Below, piece after piece: positions 46,892 through 56,275 of a stretch of DNA of 64,000 nt. Below the pieces are notes generated by a model. It was not told the origin of the DNA. It saw only the letters and a program-made list of their open reading frames with translations, and did not search any database. This DNA comes from Verrucomicrobiales bacterium (GTDB lineage: Bacteria > Verrucomicrobiota > Verrucomicrobiia > Limisphaerales > J093). Location: contig JABTUJ010000003.1 of NCBI GenBank assembly GCA_015075445.1, positions 248,001 through 312,000 of the forward strand, written 5' to 3'. Numbering within the stretch: position 1 is the first letter of the stretch; each line of letters begins with the position of its first letter. A program made the translations under genes and the position numbers.

Positions 46892-47914
46892 CATTGTCCG
46901 GCTTGGGTCTCACCTTTCCGTCAGTCGCTGGCGTTTGAGTTCTTGGAGCCGCGTCGTGGTGCTCTGCCGCGTCCCCGTCTGCAACCGGGCCGCTATCCAT
47001 GCCATCGTCAGCGTCGTCTCTCGTCGCAGTCGCGCCGCCAACGCCAATTTCACCGGATCGCTCTTGCGCCGCGCCACCAGATCCGCCTCCGTCCATCCCT
47101 CCCGCCTCAGTTCCTCCGCAATCACCCGCTCCGCCCGTACCTCGGCACTCCCGCGTCGCAACTCCCCGGCATGCCCCCGGCTCAAGCTCCCCTCCATCCG
47201 CTCCAGCAACTGCTTCCGGAACGCCTCGCTCCCACACACCACCCCCGTCGCAGTGGCTCCCACCCAGCCTCGTCAAGCGCCTACCTCCGCCGTGCCTCCA
47301 TGCGCCTCTCGAATTCCTGGCGCCCCTCCGCGGTGTCCTTCCCCATCCCGTGTTCGCCCAGCAACCGGTCCACGCGTATCCAACCGGGACGATGCCGCGC
47401 CGCCGCCAAGTACCAGATCAGACTGCTCCACGGGTAACTGAGCAAGCGTTCCTCCGCCGCCAGTAACCGCGCCCGCACCGGATTCAGGTGCACATAATCG
47501 CAGACCGTCTTCAGGTACCCGTTGCCGCCGCCTTCAACCAGCAGCGCCTTATACCGTCCGCTGAACACGTGGCCGGCGAGTTTGTGCCGGTGGTTGAAGC
47601 GATTCGTGTAGGTGCTCAGCAGCCAGCGCATCCCCGCGACAAGGTTGGCCTCGGGCGTCTCCACGACCAGGTGAAAGTGATTGCGCATCAGGCAATAGGC
47701 GTGCACCTCGAACCCCGTTTTCTGACAGGCCTCCGCGAGCGTCCGGAGGAAATCCTGGCGATCAACGTCATTGGTGAAGATATCCTCCCGGCGATCCCCG
47801 CGGCTCATCACGTGATAGATCGCCCCGGGAAACTCGACTCCCAACGTGCGTGGCACGCGCAAACCTGGCGGGTCGCTGCGGCCTTCGTCAAGACAATGTC
47901 ATGGTTTGACCCCT
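46876..47914. mobile_element. RAYT-type element bounded by 23-bp perfect inverted ends
   Basis: AGGGGTCAAACCATGACATT, then GTC, at 46876-46898 is matched exactly in reverse complement at 47892-47914. Between them lies a leftward REP-associated tyrosine transposase gene (46910-47862). The left end falls inside the 3' end of the Uma2 gene, and immediately outside the right end is a 107-base fragment of an AraC gene. I see no target duplication, as expected for HUH single-strand transposition. Related end sequences occur at 32457 and 62058. Confidence 0.75.
46910..47862 (-). pseudogene. REP-associated tyrosine transposase (RAYT, Y1_Tnp), interrupted
   Basis: The N-terminal part (47862-47281, 193 residues) is a clear Y1 transposase: FPGAIYHVMSRGDRREDIF, YCLMRNHFHLVVETPEANLV with the His-hydrophobic-His metal site, FNHRHKLAGHVFSGRYKALL, and YLKTVCDYVHLNPVRARLL with the Tyr. 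The frame then meets TAG (47281-47283). Ignoring it, the text continues ALDEAGWEPLRRGWCVG, and a one-base G deletion near 47246 shifts it into GSEAFRKQLLERMEGSL through KLALAARLRRETTLTMAWIA, the usual C-terminal helical domain of these transposases. So one nonsense codon and one frameshift interrupt an otherwise full-length gene of about 315 codons. Confidence 0.85.
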
Positions 47915-47922
47915 ACCCCCTG

Positions 47923-48029
47923 CGCAGAGCTGATCCGGACCGGACGCTGCAACGTGACGGAGGCCGCGCTCGAGGTCGGCTACAACAGCCTCAGCCACTT
48001 CAGCGCTGCCTTCCGTGAACAATTCCGCT
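47923..48029 (+). pseudogene. 107-bp fragment of the AraC regulator gene
   Basis: This stretch is identical to 6931-7037, apart from one silent C-to-T change, and encodes the second helix-turn-helix (AELIRTGRCNVTEAALEVGY then NSLSHFSAAF). It starts 8 bases outside the right end of the RAYT element. Outside these 107 bases the two loci are unrelated. The 180 bases that follow, up to the small CDS at 48213, show nothing I can name. Confidence 0.85.
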
Positions 48030-48212
48030 TGGTCTTTGCCGTGGCGCAGTTCCGCCACCCCCGGGCGAGCGCAAGCCCCCGACAAAGAATCGCAAGCTGC
48101 CGTTAGCACATCCGATGATGCTCGTGCCACACTTCAGGACGGATTGCGTTCTATGCTTGTGCTGACTCGGCACCGTCCCGCAGACTGCAACCGGCCAACC
48201 ACGCCGGGAACC

Positions 48213-48536
48213 ATGCCGCAGACTCCGCCAGTGAGACGCCGGCCGGCCGCCGCCAAGGCGGGCGGTGCCTGGCTGATGCTGGCGCTGCTGCTGTTCCTGG
48301 AAGCTGCTGCCGCCTGGCCTGCGCTCCATGCCGCGGTGTGCCCCGATGCCGGCCGATCGCAAGACCACTGCGCGGTCGCGCAGTTCGCTGCGGGCTTTGC
48401 GGAATCGTCGCCCGGACCGGCCCCGACTCTGATCCCCACTCGCGAGGGGCACCTGCCTTGCCTGCCGTGGCGCCAGGAGGTGCACCCCACCTCTCCGCTT
48501 TTCCGCCTCGCCTCCTGTCGACCGCCGCCGGCTTGA
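48213..48536 (+). CDS. Small membrane-anchored or exported protein upstream of a TonB receptor
   Basis: About 107 residues from ATG 48213 (an in-frame ATG at 48153 is less likely). The basic start (MPQTPPVRRRPAAAKAGG) leads into one hydrophobic segment (AWLMLALLLFLEAAAAWPAL), then HAAVCPDAGRSQDHCAVAQF with a C/H-rich C-P-D...D-H-C pattern, and a Pro-rich tail with a further Cys. The spacing of His and Cys suggests metal contact but proves nothing. It ends 118 bases before a TonB-dependent receptor on the same strand, so a shared uptake role is possible. I do not recognise a named family. Confidence 0.55.
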   Translation: MPQTPPVRRRPAAAKAGGAWLMLALLLFLEAAAAWPALHAAVCPDAGRSQDHCAVAQFAAGFAESSPGPAPTLIPTREGHLPCLPWRQEVHPTSPLFRLASCRPPPA

Positions 48537-48654
48537 CCTGGCGGTTTCCTCGTTTCCCTGGTCGACCCGGATCCGTCGCCGGGTCGGTAATGAATTCCTA
48601 CAGTGTGACCGCGCCCGGCGGAGGCGGTCGTCAACCCTCTCCCGAATAGCTTAA

Positions 48655-50874
48655 ATGAAACGCCTTGTTGCCCTCGGACTGATCCCGGCCGCGAGTCTGA
48701 CCTCCAGCGCGCTGCTGGCACAGGAAACCGCGACCCCGCCCGCCGCCACGCCATCGCCCGAAGACACCGTCGCCGCCGCAGGAAATCCCGCGGGGGACCC
48801 GCCCCTGGAGCGGATGGACCGCGTGGTGGTGACCGGCACCAACACCGAACGCTGGCTGAGCGAGTCGCCGGTGCGGACCGAGGTGATCACGATCACGCCG
48901 CGAGGTGTCGAGGCGGCACCGAAACTCGCCGAGACCCTCGAATGGACCACCGGCCTGCGCGTGGAAAGCACCTGCCAGAACTGCAACTCCACCGAGGTCC
49001 AGATGCTGGGGCTGCCCCAGCGCTACACGGCCCTCCTCACCGACGGCCTGCCCAGCTTCTCGAGCCTCAGCTCGGTCTACGGCCTGGAGCAGATCCCGAC
49101 CGCGTTCCTGGACCGTATCGAGGTGGTCAAAGGGGGCGGCTCCGCCCTCTACGGGCCCAGCGCCGTGGCGGGCGTGATCAACCTGATCCCCCGCAACCCG
49201 ACCCGCTCGGGTGGCGGCGTGGAATTCGGGTATAACTGGATGGATGGGCATAGCAGCGGCGATCGCCCGAACCTGGACGGCACCGTGCACGGGACCGTGG
49301 CCGCGCGGGATGGCCGCTTGGGCGTGCGTGCCTTTGGGGCCAACAGCTTCGTCCAGGGACTCGACGTGGATGACGACGGTTTCACCGAAGTGAGCCGCCG
49401 GGATCTCTGGTCCGGTGGCCTGCGTGGTCTCTGGCAGCCGCGGCCTGAGATGACCCTGACGCTGGACTATCTGGGCAGTCACGAGGACCGCCGCGGAGGC
49501 AGTGCCGGCGACGCCCTGGATGCGGCGCCGAACACCGTCGAGGTCGCCGAGACCACGGAGACCCGTCAACATTTGGGCACCGCCGTCTTCCGCCATGTGC
49601 TGAGCGACCGCTTCATCTACCGGCTCGGCTTCTTCGGGGGGGACGTGGCGCGAGACTCCTACTACGGCGGCACCGCGGCGCTCGGATCGCCGGATCCGGG
49701 TTCGCCCTACTATGACCCCACCTGGACGCCCGAACGCGGTTTCGGCAACACCGACAACCTGCTGGTGGTGGCGCAGGGCCTGGGCGACTGGTACGCCTCG
49801 CCGGAGCACGTGCTCACCGCCGGCGTCCAATGGCGGAGCGAGGATCTGGCCGACTACCAGCCCACCGTCAACCGCACCGAGGCCCAGCGATTCGAAGACC
49901 TCGGCCTGCTGGTCCAGTCCGATGCCACCCTCGGTGACCAGTTCAGCCTGGTGTCCAGTGCCCGCGTGGATTTCCATTCCGAACTCGACGACCCCGAGTT
50001 CTCCGCCCGCCTGGGGGGAAAGTACGCCCCGACGGACCGGTTCCGCCTGCGCGCCTCGGTGGGCAACGGCTTTCGGGCACCGGAGGTGTTCAGCGAGGAC
50101 TTTCACATCACCAACATCGGCGGCGCCCTGCAGGCCATTGAGAACGCCCCGGACCTGACCGCCGAGCGTTCGCTCACCACGACCCTGGGCCCGGAGTGGC
50201 AGTTGTCCGAGCGCTGGACGGTCGAGGTGAACGGTTTCTACACGTGGCTGCGTGATACCTTCGTCGTGGAATCCGCCGACGACCCGGCCACGCCCGACGC
50301 CCTGGAGTTCGAGCGGCGCAACGGCGGACGTTCGCGCGTGTACGGCGGGGAGTTCAATCTCAACTACGCCACCCCCACCGTCCAAGGCTCGCTCGGGTAC
50401 GTCGAGCAACGGCTCGAGTACGAGGATCCCCAGCTCCTCCTGGGCGATCCACTCTGGCCGGCCAACCCGGATCCGGCCGCCGATCCCAACGACAACCCAA
50501 TCTACAGCACCACCTACCCGCGGGTCCCCGAGCGCTATGGTGTCGTGCGCGTGGCCTGGGACTTTGGCCTGGCCACCTTATCAGCCGCCGGCGCTGACCG
50601 GTCCCATGGAAGTCCCCACGTGGTCACGGACCCCACGGGAACACTCGTGCGCAACGAACTGAATGCCTCCCCGTGGTTCTTCACGGTGGACCTGGCCCTC
50701 ACCCGCGACTGGAGCTTCCGGGGCGGCCAAGTGTTCCGGCTCAGCGTCGGCGTCCGGAATCTGTTCAACGAGTACCAGGAGGATCTGGACCAGGGACCGT
50801 ACCGCGACTCGACCTACGTGTATGGCCCCCGGTTTCCCCGGACCCTCTTCGCCAGCGCCGGGTATGAGTTCTGA
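48655..50874 (+). CDS. TonB-dependent outer membrane receptor
   Basis: 739 residues. The signal peptide is MKRLVALGLIPAASLTSSAL with a cut near LLAQ. The TonB-box-like segment is DRVVVTGTNTERW. The plug domain contains TLEWTTGLRVESTCQNCNST, MLGLPQRYTALLTDGLPSFS, and IEVVKGGGSALYGPSAVAGV with INLIPRNP; the remainder is a 22-strand barrel ending in aromatic Phe (RTLFASAGYEF). The two cysteines in CQNC are a feature of a receptor subgroup often described as siderophore or colicin-type; the ligand is not decided. There are no tonB/exb genes in its own transcription unit; a TonB system lies at 56276-58665. Confidence 0.92.
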   Translation: MKRLVALGLIPAASLTSSALLAQETATPPAATPSPEDTVAAAGNPAGDPPLERMDRVVVTGTNTERWLSESPVRTEVITITPRGVEAAPKLAETLEWTTGLRVESTCQNCNSTEVQMLGLPQRYTALLTDGLPSFSSLSSVYGLEQIPTAFLDRIEVVKGGGSALYGPSAVAGVINLIPRNPTRSGGGVEFGYNWMDGHSSGDRPNLDGTVHGTVAARDGRLGVRAFGANSFVQGLDVDDDGFTEVSRRDLWSGGLRGLWQPRPEMTLTLDYLGSHEDRRGGSAGDALDAAPNTVEVAETTETRQHLGTAVFRHVLSDRFIYRLGFFGGDVARDSYYGGTAALGSPDPGSPYYDPTWTPERGFGNTDNLLVVAQGLGDWYASPEHVLTAGVQWRSEDLADYQPTVNRTEAQRFEDLGLLVQSDATLGDQFSLVSSARVDFHSELDDPEFSARLGGKYAPTDRFRLRASVGNGFRAPEVFSEDFHITNIGGALQAIENAPDLTAERSLTTTLGPEWQLSERWTVEVNGFYTWLRDTFVVESADDPATPDALEFERRNGGRSRVYGGEFNLNYATPTVQGSLGYVEQRLEYEDPQLLLGDPLWPANPDPAADPNDNPIYSTTYPRVPERYGVVRVAWDFGLATLSAAGADRSHGSPHVVTDPTGTLVRNELNASPWFFTVDLALTRDWSFRGGQVFRLSVGVRNLFNEYQEDLDQGPYRDSTYVYGPRFPRTLFASAGYEF

Positions 50875-50916
50875 CCACGGCAGCCGTCCCTCCAAGCTCC
50901 TCCGCAGGGTCATCTT

Positions 50917-51504
50917 CTAGATGCAACTCGTGGGGGACTGGTGGCGGGCGTGGTGATCATCGCCACGGTGGTCAGCGGAGCGATACGAGGGGGGCAACGA
51001 CCCAAGTGCTTCCGCCAGCCGGCCGGCGAACTCGTTGATTGCCTCGTCATCATGTGCCAGCGACAGATAGGCACCCGCAAAGCGCAGCACCTTCGAGCGC
51101 CCCGTCGCCACATGGGCGATGCGCAGGCAGAGCAACGTCGCCTCCGTACCCGAGGCGACGAAGCGGACGCGTGCGGCACAGGGGCAGATGGCCGACAGCC
51201 GCTCCGCGAGTTGGACGGAGCGACGGTTCACCGCGGCGAAGTTGGCCCCGTCGCGGGCCGCCACCGCTGCCGCCTCGAGGACCTTCGGATGGGCATGACC
51301 GACCAGGGCCGAGCCCCAAGCCATGCTCATGTCCAGGTACGGCTGTCCTGCCGTGTCCCACACCCGACAGCCCTGGCCCCGGTCGAGCACGGTCACCAGG
51401 TTCGGGGGAAGTCCGAACTCGCCGTTCGAACCGGCCGGAAACAGAGCGCGAGCGCGCGCGGGCCAGGGATCCAGCGGTTCGGGCGGGGCGGGGGGCGTTG
51501 TCAC
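50917..51504 (-). pseudogene. N-terminal fragment of a class III aminotransferase (glutamate-1-semialdehyde aminomutase-like)
   Basis: 195 codons that match only the first 40-45% of the family: ARALFPAGSNGEFGLPPNLV, AGQPYLDMSMAWGSALVGHA with HPKVLEAA, and VRFVASGTEATLLCLRIAHV. After FAGAYLSLAHDDEA the similarity ends and the frame closes in unrelated text. The PLP lysine and the rest of the fold (normally to about 430 residues) are absent, so it cannot be an active enzyme. The convergent TonB receptor stops 42 bases away. It is probably a deletion remnant. Confidence 0.75.
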
Positions 51505-51731
51505 GGGTCGATGTCGTTCCGCACCTCATCGGCATGCCAGTGAACTCGTTCTAGATGGGGACCGGAGCCAAACCCAGGCAGGAGAGCTGGGGATCGCCCT
51601 GCATGGCTGCCGCGGAAGCGCTGGGTCAGAACGAGGAGGTCGACGAGGGCCCGGCGCCTGTGGACGCGAGTGGGCCCACAGGCGCCGGGGCAAGGGAGAG
51701 GGAACGGGCGGCTGGGCCGCAGGTTCGCAGA

Positions 51732-54638
51732 CTACTGTTTGACCCGGAAGAACCGGGCTTCGCCCTCGGTGGCCGTCTCGTGCGGGCTGGTTACGCCCGT
51801 CCCATCGGCCCAGGGACCGTTGATCGTCGCGGCGGACTGGAGTGTCCCCCCACCGGTCCACTCGATCTTCACGCGGCCGTTCGCCACGCGCGAGGCATAG
51901 AGGGTCGTGCCGATGCCACCCGAGGTGTCCGTCACCACGAGGATGTTGTCGATCGCCCACCACCAGTTGTTGGCGGCATCGAAGTACCCGAACGTGAGCA
52001 TCAAGCGCTGCGCACCAGCCGGGTTCGCCAGCGGGACGACGAGCCGGTCGGCAGTTGAGTTGTCATCCTTGTACGATGGGCTCGCGGGATTCGATTCGAA
52101 GCGGAGGACTTCGACCGGGGCGCCGTTGTCATAGGTGGCCGTGATGTTCGCGACCTGGTTCGGCTCGGGCCGCCAGCTTGAGCTGAACACCAGGTAGGCG
52201 GTATTCGCCCCGGCGCCTGCCAGCGAAATGGAAGGCGTGCTCAGGTAGGTGTTGTAGGTGCCGGCCGGGTGGCTTTGGTCGTCGTATTCGTCGCTGTCAG
52301 CGATCGCCACGACGTTGGTGCCGGTGGTGAACTGCGAGCGACGCTGATCGTCCACGCTGGCCCACCACTCGCGCTGGGCGAAGCTCCAGCCGGCCCATTC
52401 GGTCACGCCGTCCGTGGCGGGATCGCCCACGCCGGGGACACCGGTGTCATCGATGGTCCAGCCCTGAGGCGGGGTCTTGGTCCACACCGGCCCCGTGGCG
52501 GGTGCCGTTTCATCCACCGGCGCGCCCAGGGGGACGCCTTCAAAGTCCTCCGAGAACTGCACCGTGGCGGTGGGGCCGGGAAGCACCGTGAGGAGCGCGT
52601 TGTTGCTGGTGGTCTTGCCGGCGCTGTTGCTGACTTCGGCGAGATACGGGCCGTTATCGGCGAGCGTGGCCACGGCGATCTGGAGGGTGTCGGTGGTGGC
52701 GCCGGGCACAGGGACTTTGACGCCGTTGACCAAGCGATACCATTGATAGCTGATCGGGCCGCTGCCCGACGCGGTGACGCTCATGCTCGCGGGCTGGCCC
52801 GCGGTTACGATCGCCTTCGCCGGTTGGGCGGTGAGAATCGGCGGGGCGGCACCGGCATCGAGCAGGACGTTGTCGATGGCCCACCACCAATCGTTCGCGG
52901 CCTCGTGCATTTCGAACGAAATCACGGCCTTCTGGGCGCCCGGCGGATTGTTCAGCGACAGGGTAATTGTCTCGTTCTGGGAATCGGGCTTAAAGGTCGG
53001 ACTGCCGTCCTTCGAGTCCCATTTCAACAACTGAATCGGCGCGGCGTTGTCGAACTTGACGGTGACGATCGCCGTCTGGTTGTTGATGGCTTCGCCGTTC
53101 GGACCGACCGGGAACTTGCTCGGGTTGGCATCATCCAGGCCTTCCGGCCGCCAACTCGAGGAGAACTGCAGGAACAAGGTGTCCGGGGAGAGGCCCGTCA
53201 GCGAAATCTCCGGGGTCTTGAAGTAAGAGAAGAACAGGCTGACCGCGTGGCTGGTATCGTCCCATTCGTCGGGATCGGCGACGGCGACGATGTTCTTGCC
53301 CAGCGTGAACTGGTCACGGGTCTGGTTGTCCTTGGCGACCCACCAGTCCTTGTTCACGAAACTCCAGCCCGCGAACTCAGTGATTCCGTCGCCATCGGCG
53401 TAACCGTCGCCATCGGCATCCGGGTTGTCCGCGCTGATGAGGGTCGCCACGAAGTCGCGGTTGTCGATGCTCCACCCGCTGGGCGGGGTGTGGGTCCAAG
53501 CACGGTCGTTTGCCGCGTCATCCTTGGCCGGGAGAAGCGTCAGATGATCGAAATCCTCGAAGAGGACTGGCACGCGGAACGAGTGGGAGAGGCTCTTCGA
53601 TCCCGTGGCACTGTCGACGTAGGTGATGATGACCGTATGGTCGCTCAGCGGGGTGAAGTTCTGGCTGGTCACCTTGACGGTATAGACCGTGCCGTCCTGG
53701 GTGACCACGGGGGTCTTGTCGGTCCCGTCGAGGGAAAGCGTCCAACCGGTCAAGGTGCTGTCGCCCCCGTTGACCACCACGCCCACATCCGTGGTGGTGC
53801 TGCCGTACTCGCCGGCGGGAATCCACGTCTCGACGTAGGAAGGCACCGCTGGGAGCTGCTGCGGAATGCCGGCGGCCTGCGCGCCGCCGAGGGCCGCGAG
53901 TTGGGCCGTGGTCAGCACCTCGTCGCGGAGCTGGAGGCTGTTCACGTACCCCGGGGCCACTTCGCCATCGTTGTCGGTGAAGAGCACAGCCCAGGCACTC
54001 GGTGTCAACGCCCAGCGCCCTTCCAAGCCGCCAGCGGCCTGGGTCCCCACGAGGGCGCCATCGATGTACTTGCGGATCTGATTCGCCTCGGCGCTCTGGT
54101 CGACGGTGAAGGCGATGCGATGCCACTGGTTGGTGGTGACCTGGCCGGCGTATTGGCCACTGATGCCGATCCCGTTGCTGGTGTTGATGAATAGATCGGA
54201 ATCCGCCGTCAGCCCGCCATCGATCTCGATCAGGGCCCGCCATTTCTTGTCGGACGACGGCGGGTAATACACGTCCATGATCAGGGTGTACTGGTTGATC
54301 AGCTCCCCTCCCCCATTGCCCGAGCCGGGGGTGGGCAGGGTGTAGCCTTCCGGGTTCGTGAAGGCATCGAAGCCCATCACCCGGGCGGGTTGTCCCCCGA
54401 TGTCTGGAAGTCCGAGGGAGGTTGTCGTTCCGAACCGCGTCCGCTGCTGGGTCGCGCCGCCGCCGCCGTCATTGTAGTCGAGGGCGGGACCGACCGTAGC
54501 GGCGAGGTTTCCGTTCTCGAAGTCCCACTGCCCGACCACGGCGGCGCGGACGAATCCGCTGCCGCCGAGCAACAGACTGGCTACGGCCACGGCCATGAGG
54601 CCGCGGCGGTGGGTGGTTATCATTGGATCGTTATTCAT
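51732..54638 (-). CDS. Secreted LamG/Ig-like surface protein
   Basis: 968 residues from ATG 54638 (MNNDPMITTHRRGLMAVAVA); ATG 54623 is an equally possible start. Neither has a clear ribosome site. The signal peptide core is VAVASLLLGGSGFVRA. A LamG/concanavalin-like domain lies at about 25-250 (NGIGISGQYAGQVTTNQWHR, then YIDGALVG). Two copies of a beta domain contain EFAGWSFVNKDWWVAKDNQT and EWAGWSFAQREWWASVDDQR, each ending in AANDWWWAIDNVLL/AANNWWWAIDNILV. An Ig-like domain (AQPAKAIVTAGQPASMSVTA) lies between them. The C-terminus carries the shared module (LQSAATINGPWADGTGVTS...ARFFRVKQ). It probably binds carbohydrate or matrix; no catalytic residues were recognised. Confidence 0.82.
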   Translation of the reverse strand: MNNDPMITTHRRGLMAVAVASLLLGGSGFVRAAVVGQWDFENGNLAATVGPALDYNDGGGGATQQRTRFGTTTSLGLPDIGGQPARVMGFDAFTNPEGYTLPTPGSGNGGGELINQYTLIMDVYYPPSSDKKWRALIEIDGGLTADSDLFINTSNGIGISGQYAGQVTTNQWHRIAFTVDQSAEANQIRKYIDGALVGTQAAGGLEGRWALTPSAWAVLFTDNDGEVAPGYVNSLQLRDEVLTTAQLAALGGAQAAGIPQQLPAVPSYVETWIPAGEYGSTTTDVGVVVNGGDSTLTGWTLSLDGTDKTPVVTQDGTVYTVKVTSQNFTPLSDHTVIITYVDSATGSKSLSHSFRVPVLFEDFDHLTLLPAKDDAANDRAWTHTPPSGWSIDNRDFVATLISADNPDADGDGYADGDGITEFAGWSFVNKDWWVAKDNQTRDQFTLGKNIVAVADPDEWDDTSHAVSLFFSYFKTPEISLTGLSPDTLFLQFSSSWRPEGLDDANPSKFPVGPNGEAINNQTAIVTVKFDNAAPIQLLKWDSKDGSPTFKPDSQNETITLSLNNPPGAQKAVISFEMHEAANDWWWAIDNVLLDAGAAPPILTAQPAKAIVTAGQPASMSVTASGSGPISYQWYRLVNGVKVPVPGATTDTLQIAVATLADNGPYLAEVSNSAGKTTSNNALLTVLPGPTATVQFSEDFEGVPLGAPVDETAPATGPVWTKTPPQGWTIDDTGVPGVGDPATDGVTEWAGWSFAQREWWASVDDQRRSQFTTGTNVVAIADSDEYDDQSHPAGTYNTYLSTPSISLAGAGANTAYLVFSSSWRPEPNQVANITATYDNGAPVEVLRFESNPASPSYKDDNSTADRLVVPLANPAGAQRLMLTFGYFDAANNWWWAIDNILVVTDTSGGIGTTLYASRVANGRVKIEWTGGGTLQSAATINGPWADGTGVTSPHETATEGEARFFRVKQ

Positions 54639-54739
54639 GGGATGCGACGTGTCGTGGTTCGTGGGTTGAGCTGCACACCGTGCTGCGAGGGAAGCTGGTT
54701 GCGGTCGGGTCGCCGGCCCGCGTGAAACGCGTGGCGAGA

Positions 54740-55123
54740 TCACTTGTCCGTGCGCTGGAGCTGCCGGAGTTGCCCGGCCTGGACATCGCCCGCCGCCGCC
54801 GCCTCGGCGACTTGGGTGTTGATGGTGATCAGGCAACGCGCCAGATCGTTGCGTTGCCGGGCGGTCAGCGCCGGGTGGTCCGCCAGCGCCTCCATGCCCA
54901 CGGACGCCTTCGTCCATTCCTTGCCTTCAACCGCGGCGACAATCGTGACCGCCAGTTGCCGCACTTCGACACCGGCAGCGCGGAACGTGTCGTGCAACAC
55001 CCGGGGCACCTCGCTCAGCGCCACGGGCTCCGGCGGTTTGGCGGGGCCACATCCGTTGACGAGCAACAGGACGGCAAGGGTGGCGAGCGCCCCCAGCCGA
55101 GGAAGAAGTCGTGGATCGATCAT
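54740..55123 (-). CDS. Small putative lipoprotein
   Basis: 127 residues. It has the N-terminal lipoprotein signal [20 protein letters not shown] with LVNGC as the lipobox (Cys25). The mature part is helical ([40 protein letters not shown]). Its start overlaps the stop of the pilin-like gene by 4 bases (ATGA), so it is the second gene of a two-gene unit. I do not recognise the family. Membrane-anchored periplasmic location is inferred. Confidence 0.75.
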   Translation of the reverse strand: MIDPRLLPRLGALATLAVLLLVNGCGPAKPPEPVALSEVPRVLHDTFRAAGVEVRQLAVTIVAAVEGKEWTKASVGMEALADHPALTARQRNDLARCLITINTQVAEAAAAGDVQAGQLRQLQRTDK

Positions 55124-55980
55124 TCGCCCGTGTACCATTTGTAATCCACGCCGCGATGGACGCCGGCAAACTTGATGCCGGACACGTGGCCTGGGACCCA
55201 GAGTGTGTTGCAGAGCTGATTGTGGCGGTACCACTCGAACTCCATCTTGATGCCCGGATACAACCCGGCCAGGCCCACCCGCCATTGCGTCAGGATCTCC
55301 CGGCGCCCCGGCCACAGCCCGATGCTGTCGTCCGGACCCTCCATGCGCTGTTCTGCCGAGTCTTGGGCGAAGATGGTGTTGGCGGGTTTGGCAAAGGAAC
55401 TCAGCTTGCGCGGTCCCTGAAGCCGCTCGGCAGGGTCGCGAGGGTCTGGCGGCTGCCCGATGTAGGAATTGATCCCGTAGGTCGAGTTCAGCCAGAACTC
55501 GCGCGGATAGGACTTGCCCTCCTCGCGCCACTCGTCCACGACGCGGGCGCTCGGGCACCGATAGATCTCCTTGGTGCCGCCGAAGTAATCAATGTAGGCG
55601 ATGCCCCAATAGGCCTCCGGGTCGTCCGGCGCCAGCCGTTGCGCGGTCCGGGGATTGCGGGTCCACTGGCCGTGGTTCGGGATGGAACCGCCCACGTGGA
55701 AGAACATGTCGCGGAAATCGTCGGCGTACATCGTCATGCCGATCGAGATCTGCCGGAGATTGTTCTGGCACTTCGCCTGGCGGCCCTTCTCCTTCGCCTT
55801 CGCCAAGGCCGGCAGGAGCATGCCGGCCAGGATGGCGATGATCGCGATCACCACCAGCAACTCGATCAAGGTGAAGCCGGAGCGCGAAGCCAGGCGCCCC
55901 CCAGGGGAGCCACCACCCGCGCAGCCGTCTGCGCCGGGGTTGCCGGCGCCTCGCAAAGAAGACCGCTCGAATCGATTCAT
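55120..55980 (-). CDS. Pilin-like protein with prepilin cleavage/methylation signal
   Basis: 286 residues. A 35-residue Gly/Arg-rich leader ends RSG, then [20 protein letters not shown]. The site G|F is the canonical prepilin peptidase cut, with Glu at +5. The mature domain ([48 protein letters not shown]) is the usual large verrucomicrobial pilin-like fold with paired cysteines. It ends [14 protein letters not shown] lipoprotein gene overlaps its stop. It is related to the protein at 5087-5887. Confidence 0.9.
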   Translation of the reverse strand: MNRFERSSLRGAGNPGADGCAGGGSPGGRLASRSGFTLIELLVVIAIIAILAGMLLPALAKAKEKGRQAKCQNNLRQISIGMTMYADDFRDMFFHVGGSIPNHGQWTRNPRTAQRLAPDDPEAYWGIAYIDYFGGTKEIYRCPSARVVDEWREEGKSYPREFWLNSTYGINSYIGQPPDPRDPAERLQGPRKLSSFAKPANTIFAQDSAEQRMEGPDDSIGLWPGRREILTQWRVGLAGLYPGIKMEFEWYRHNQLCNTLWVPGHVSGIKFAGVHRGVDYKWYTGE

Positions 55981-56275
55981 TGGGCGCGATCAGGCTGGCA
56001 CGATCCAGCCATCGAGCCTTGAAGTCTAGCGGAGTGGCCGGTGGATGGGACAGTTACGATGCGGTGAACACCGTGACGTTTCCGTGAAGCGCCGCCGCCC
56101 TACAGAGTCGTCACCCGCGGCCGTGGCGCCCGAGATCCCCGCCGTGCGAAGTGGACCTGATCGCAAGGGGCTTCGGGTTCGGAGGATTCTGCCGCAGCAA
56201 AGAGTGTGATCTGATCCCATTGCCCGCGCCCCAAACAACGTTGTGGTGGCCGGCGGGAAGCGAGGGTCCCCGTGA
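55981..56275. other. Intergenic region
   Basis: About 295 bases between two leftward genes. It should contain the promoter of the pilin-like/lipoprotein pair and the end of the TonB operon. There is no clear hairpin followed by a T-run and no repeat of the families seen elsewhere. Confidence 0.4.

Noticed and set aside
47281-47862. Intact stand-alone 193-residue transposase
   Set aside because: The C-terminal domain of the same family continues directly downstream after one stop codon and one frameshift, so this is a broken longer gene.
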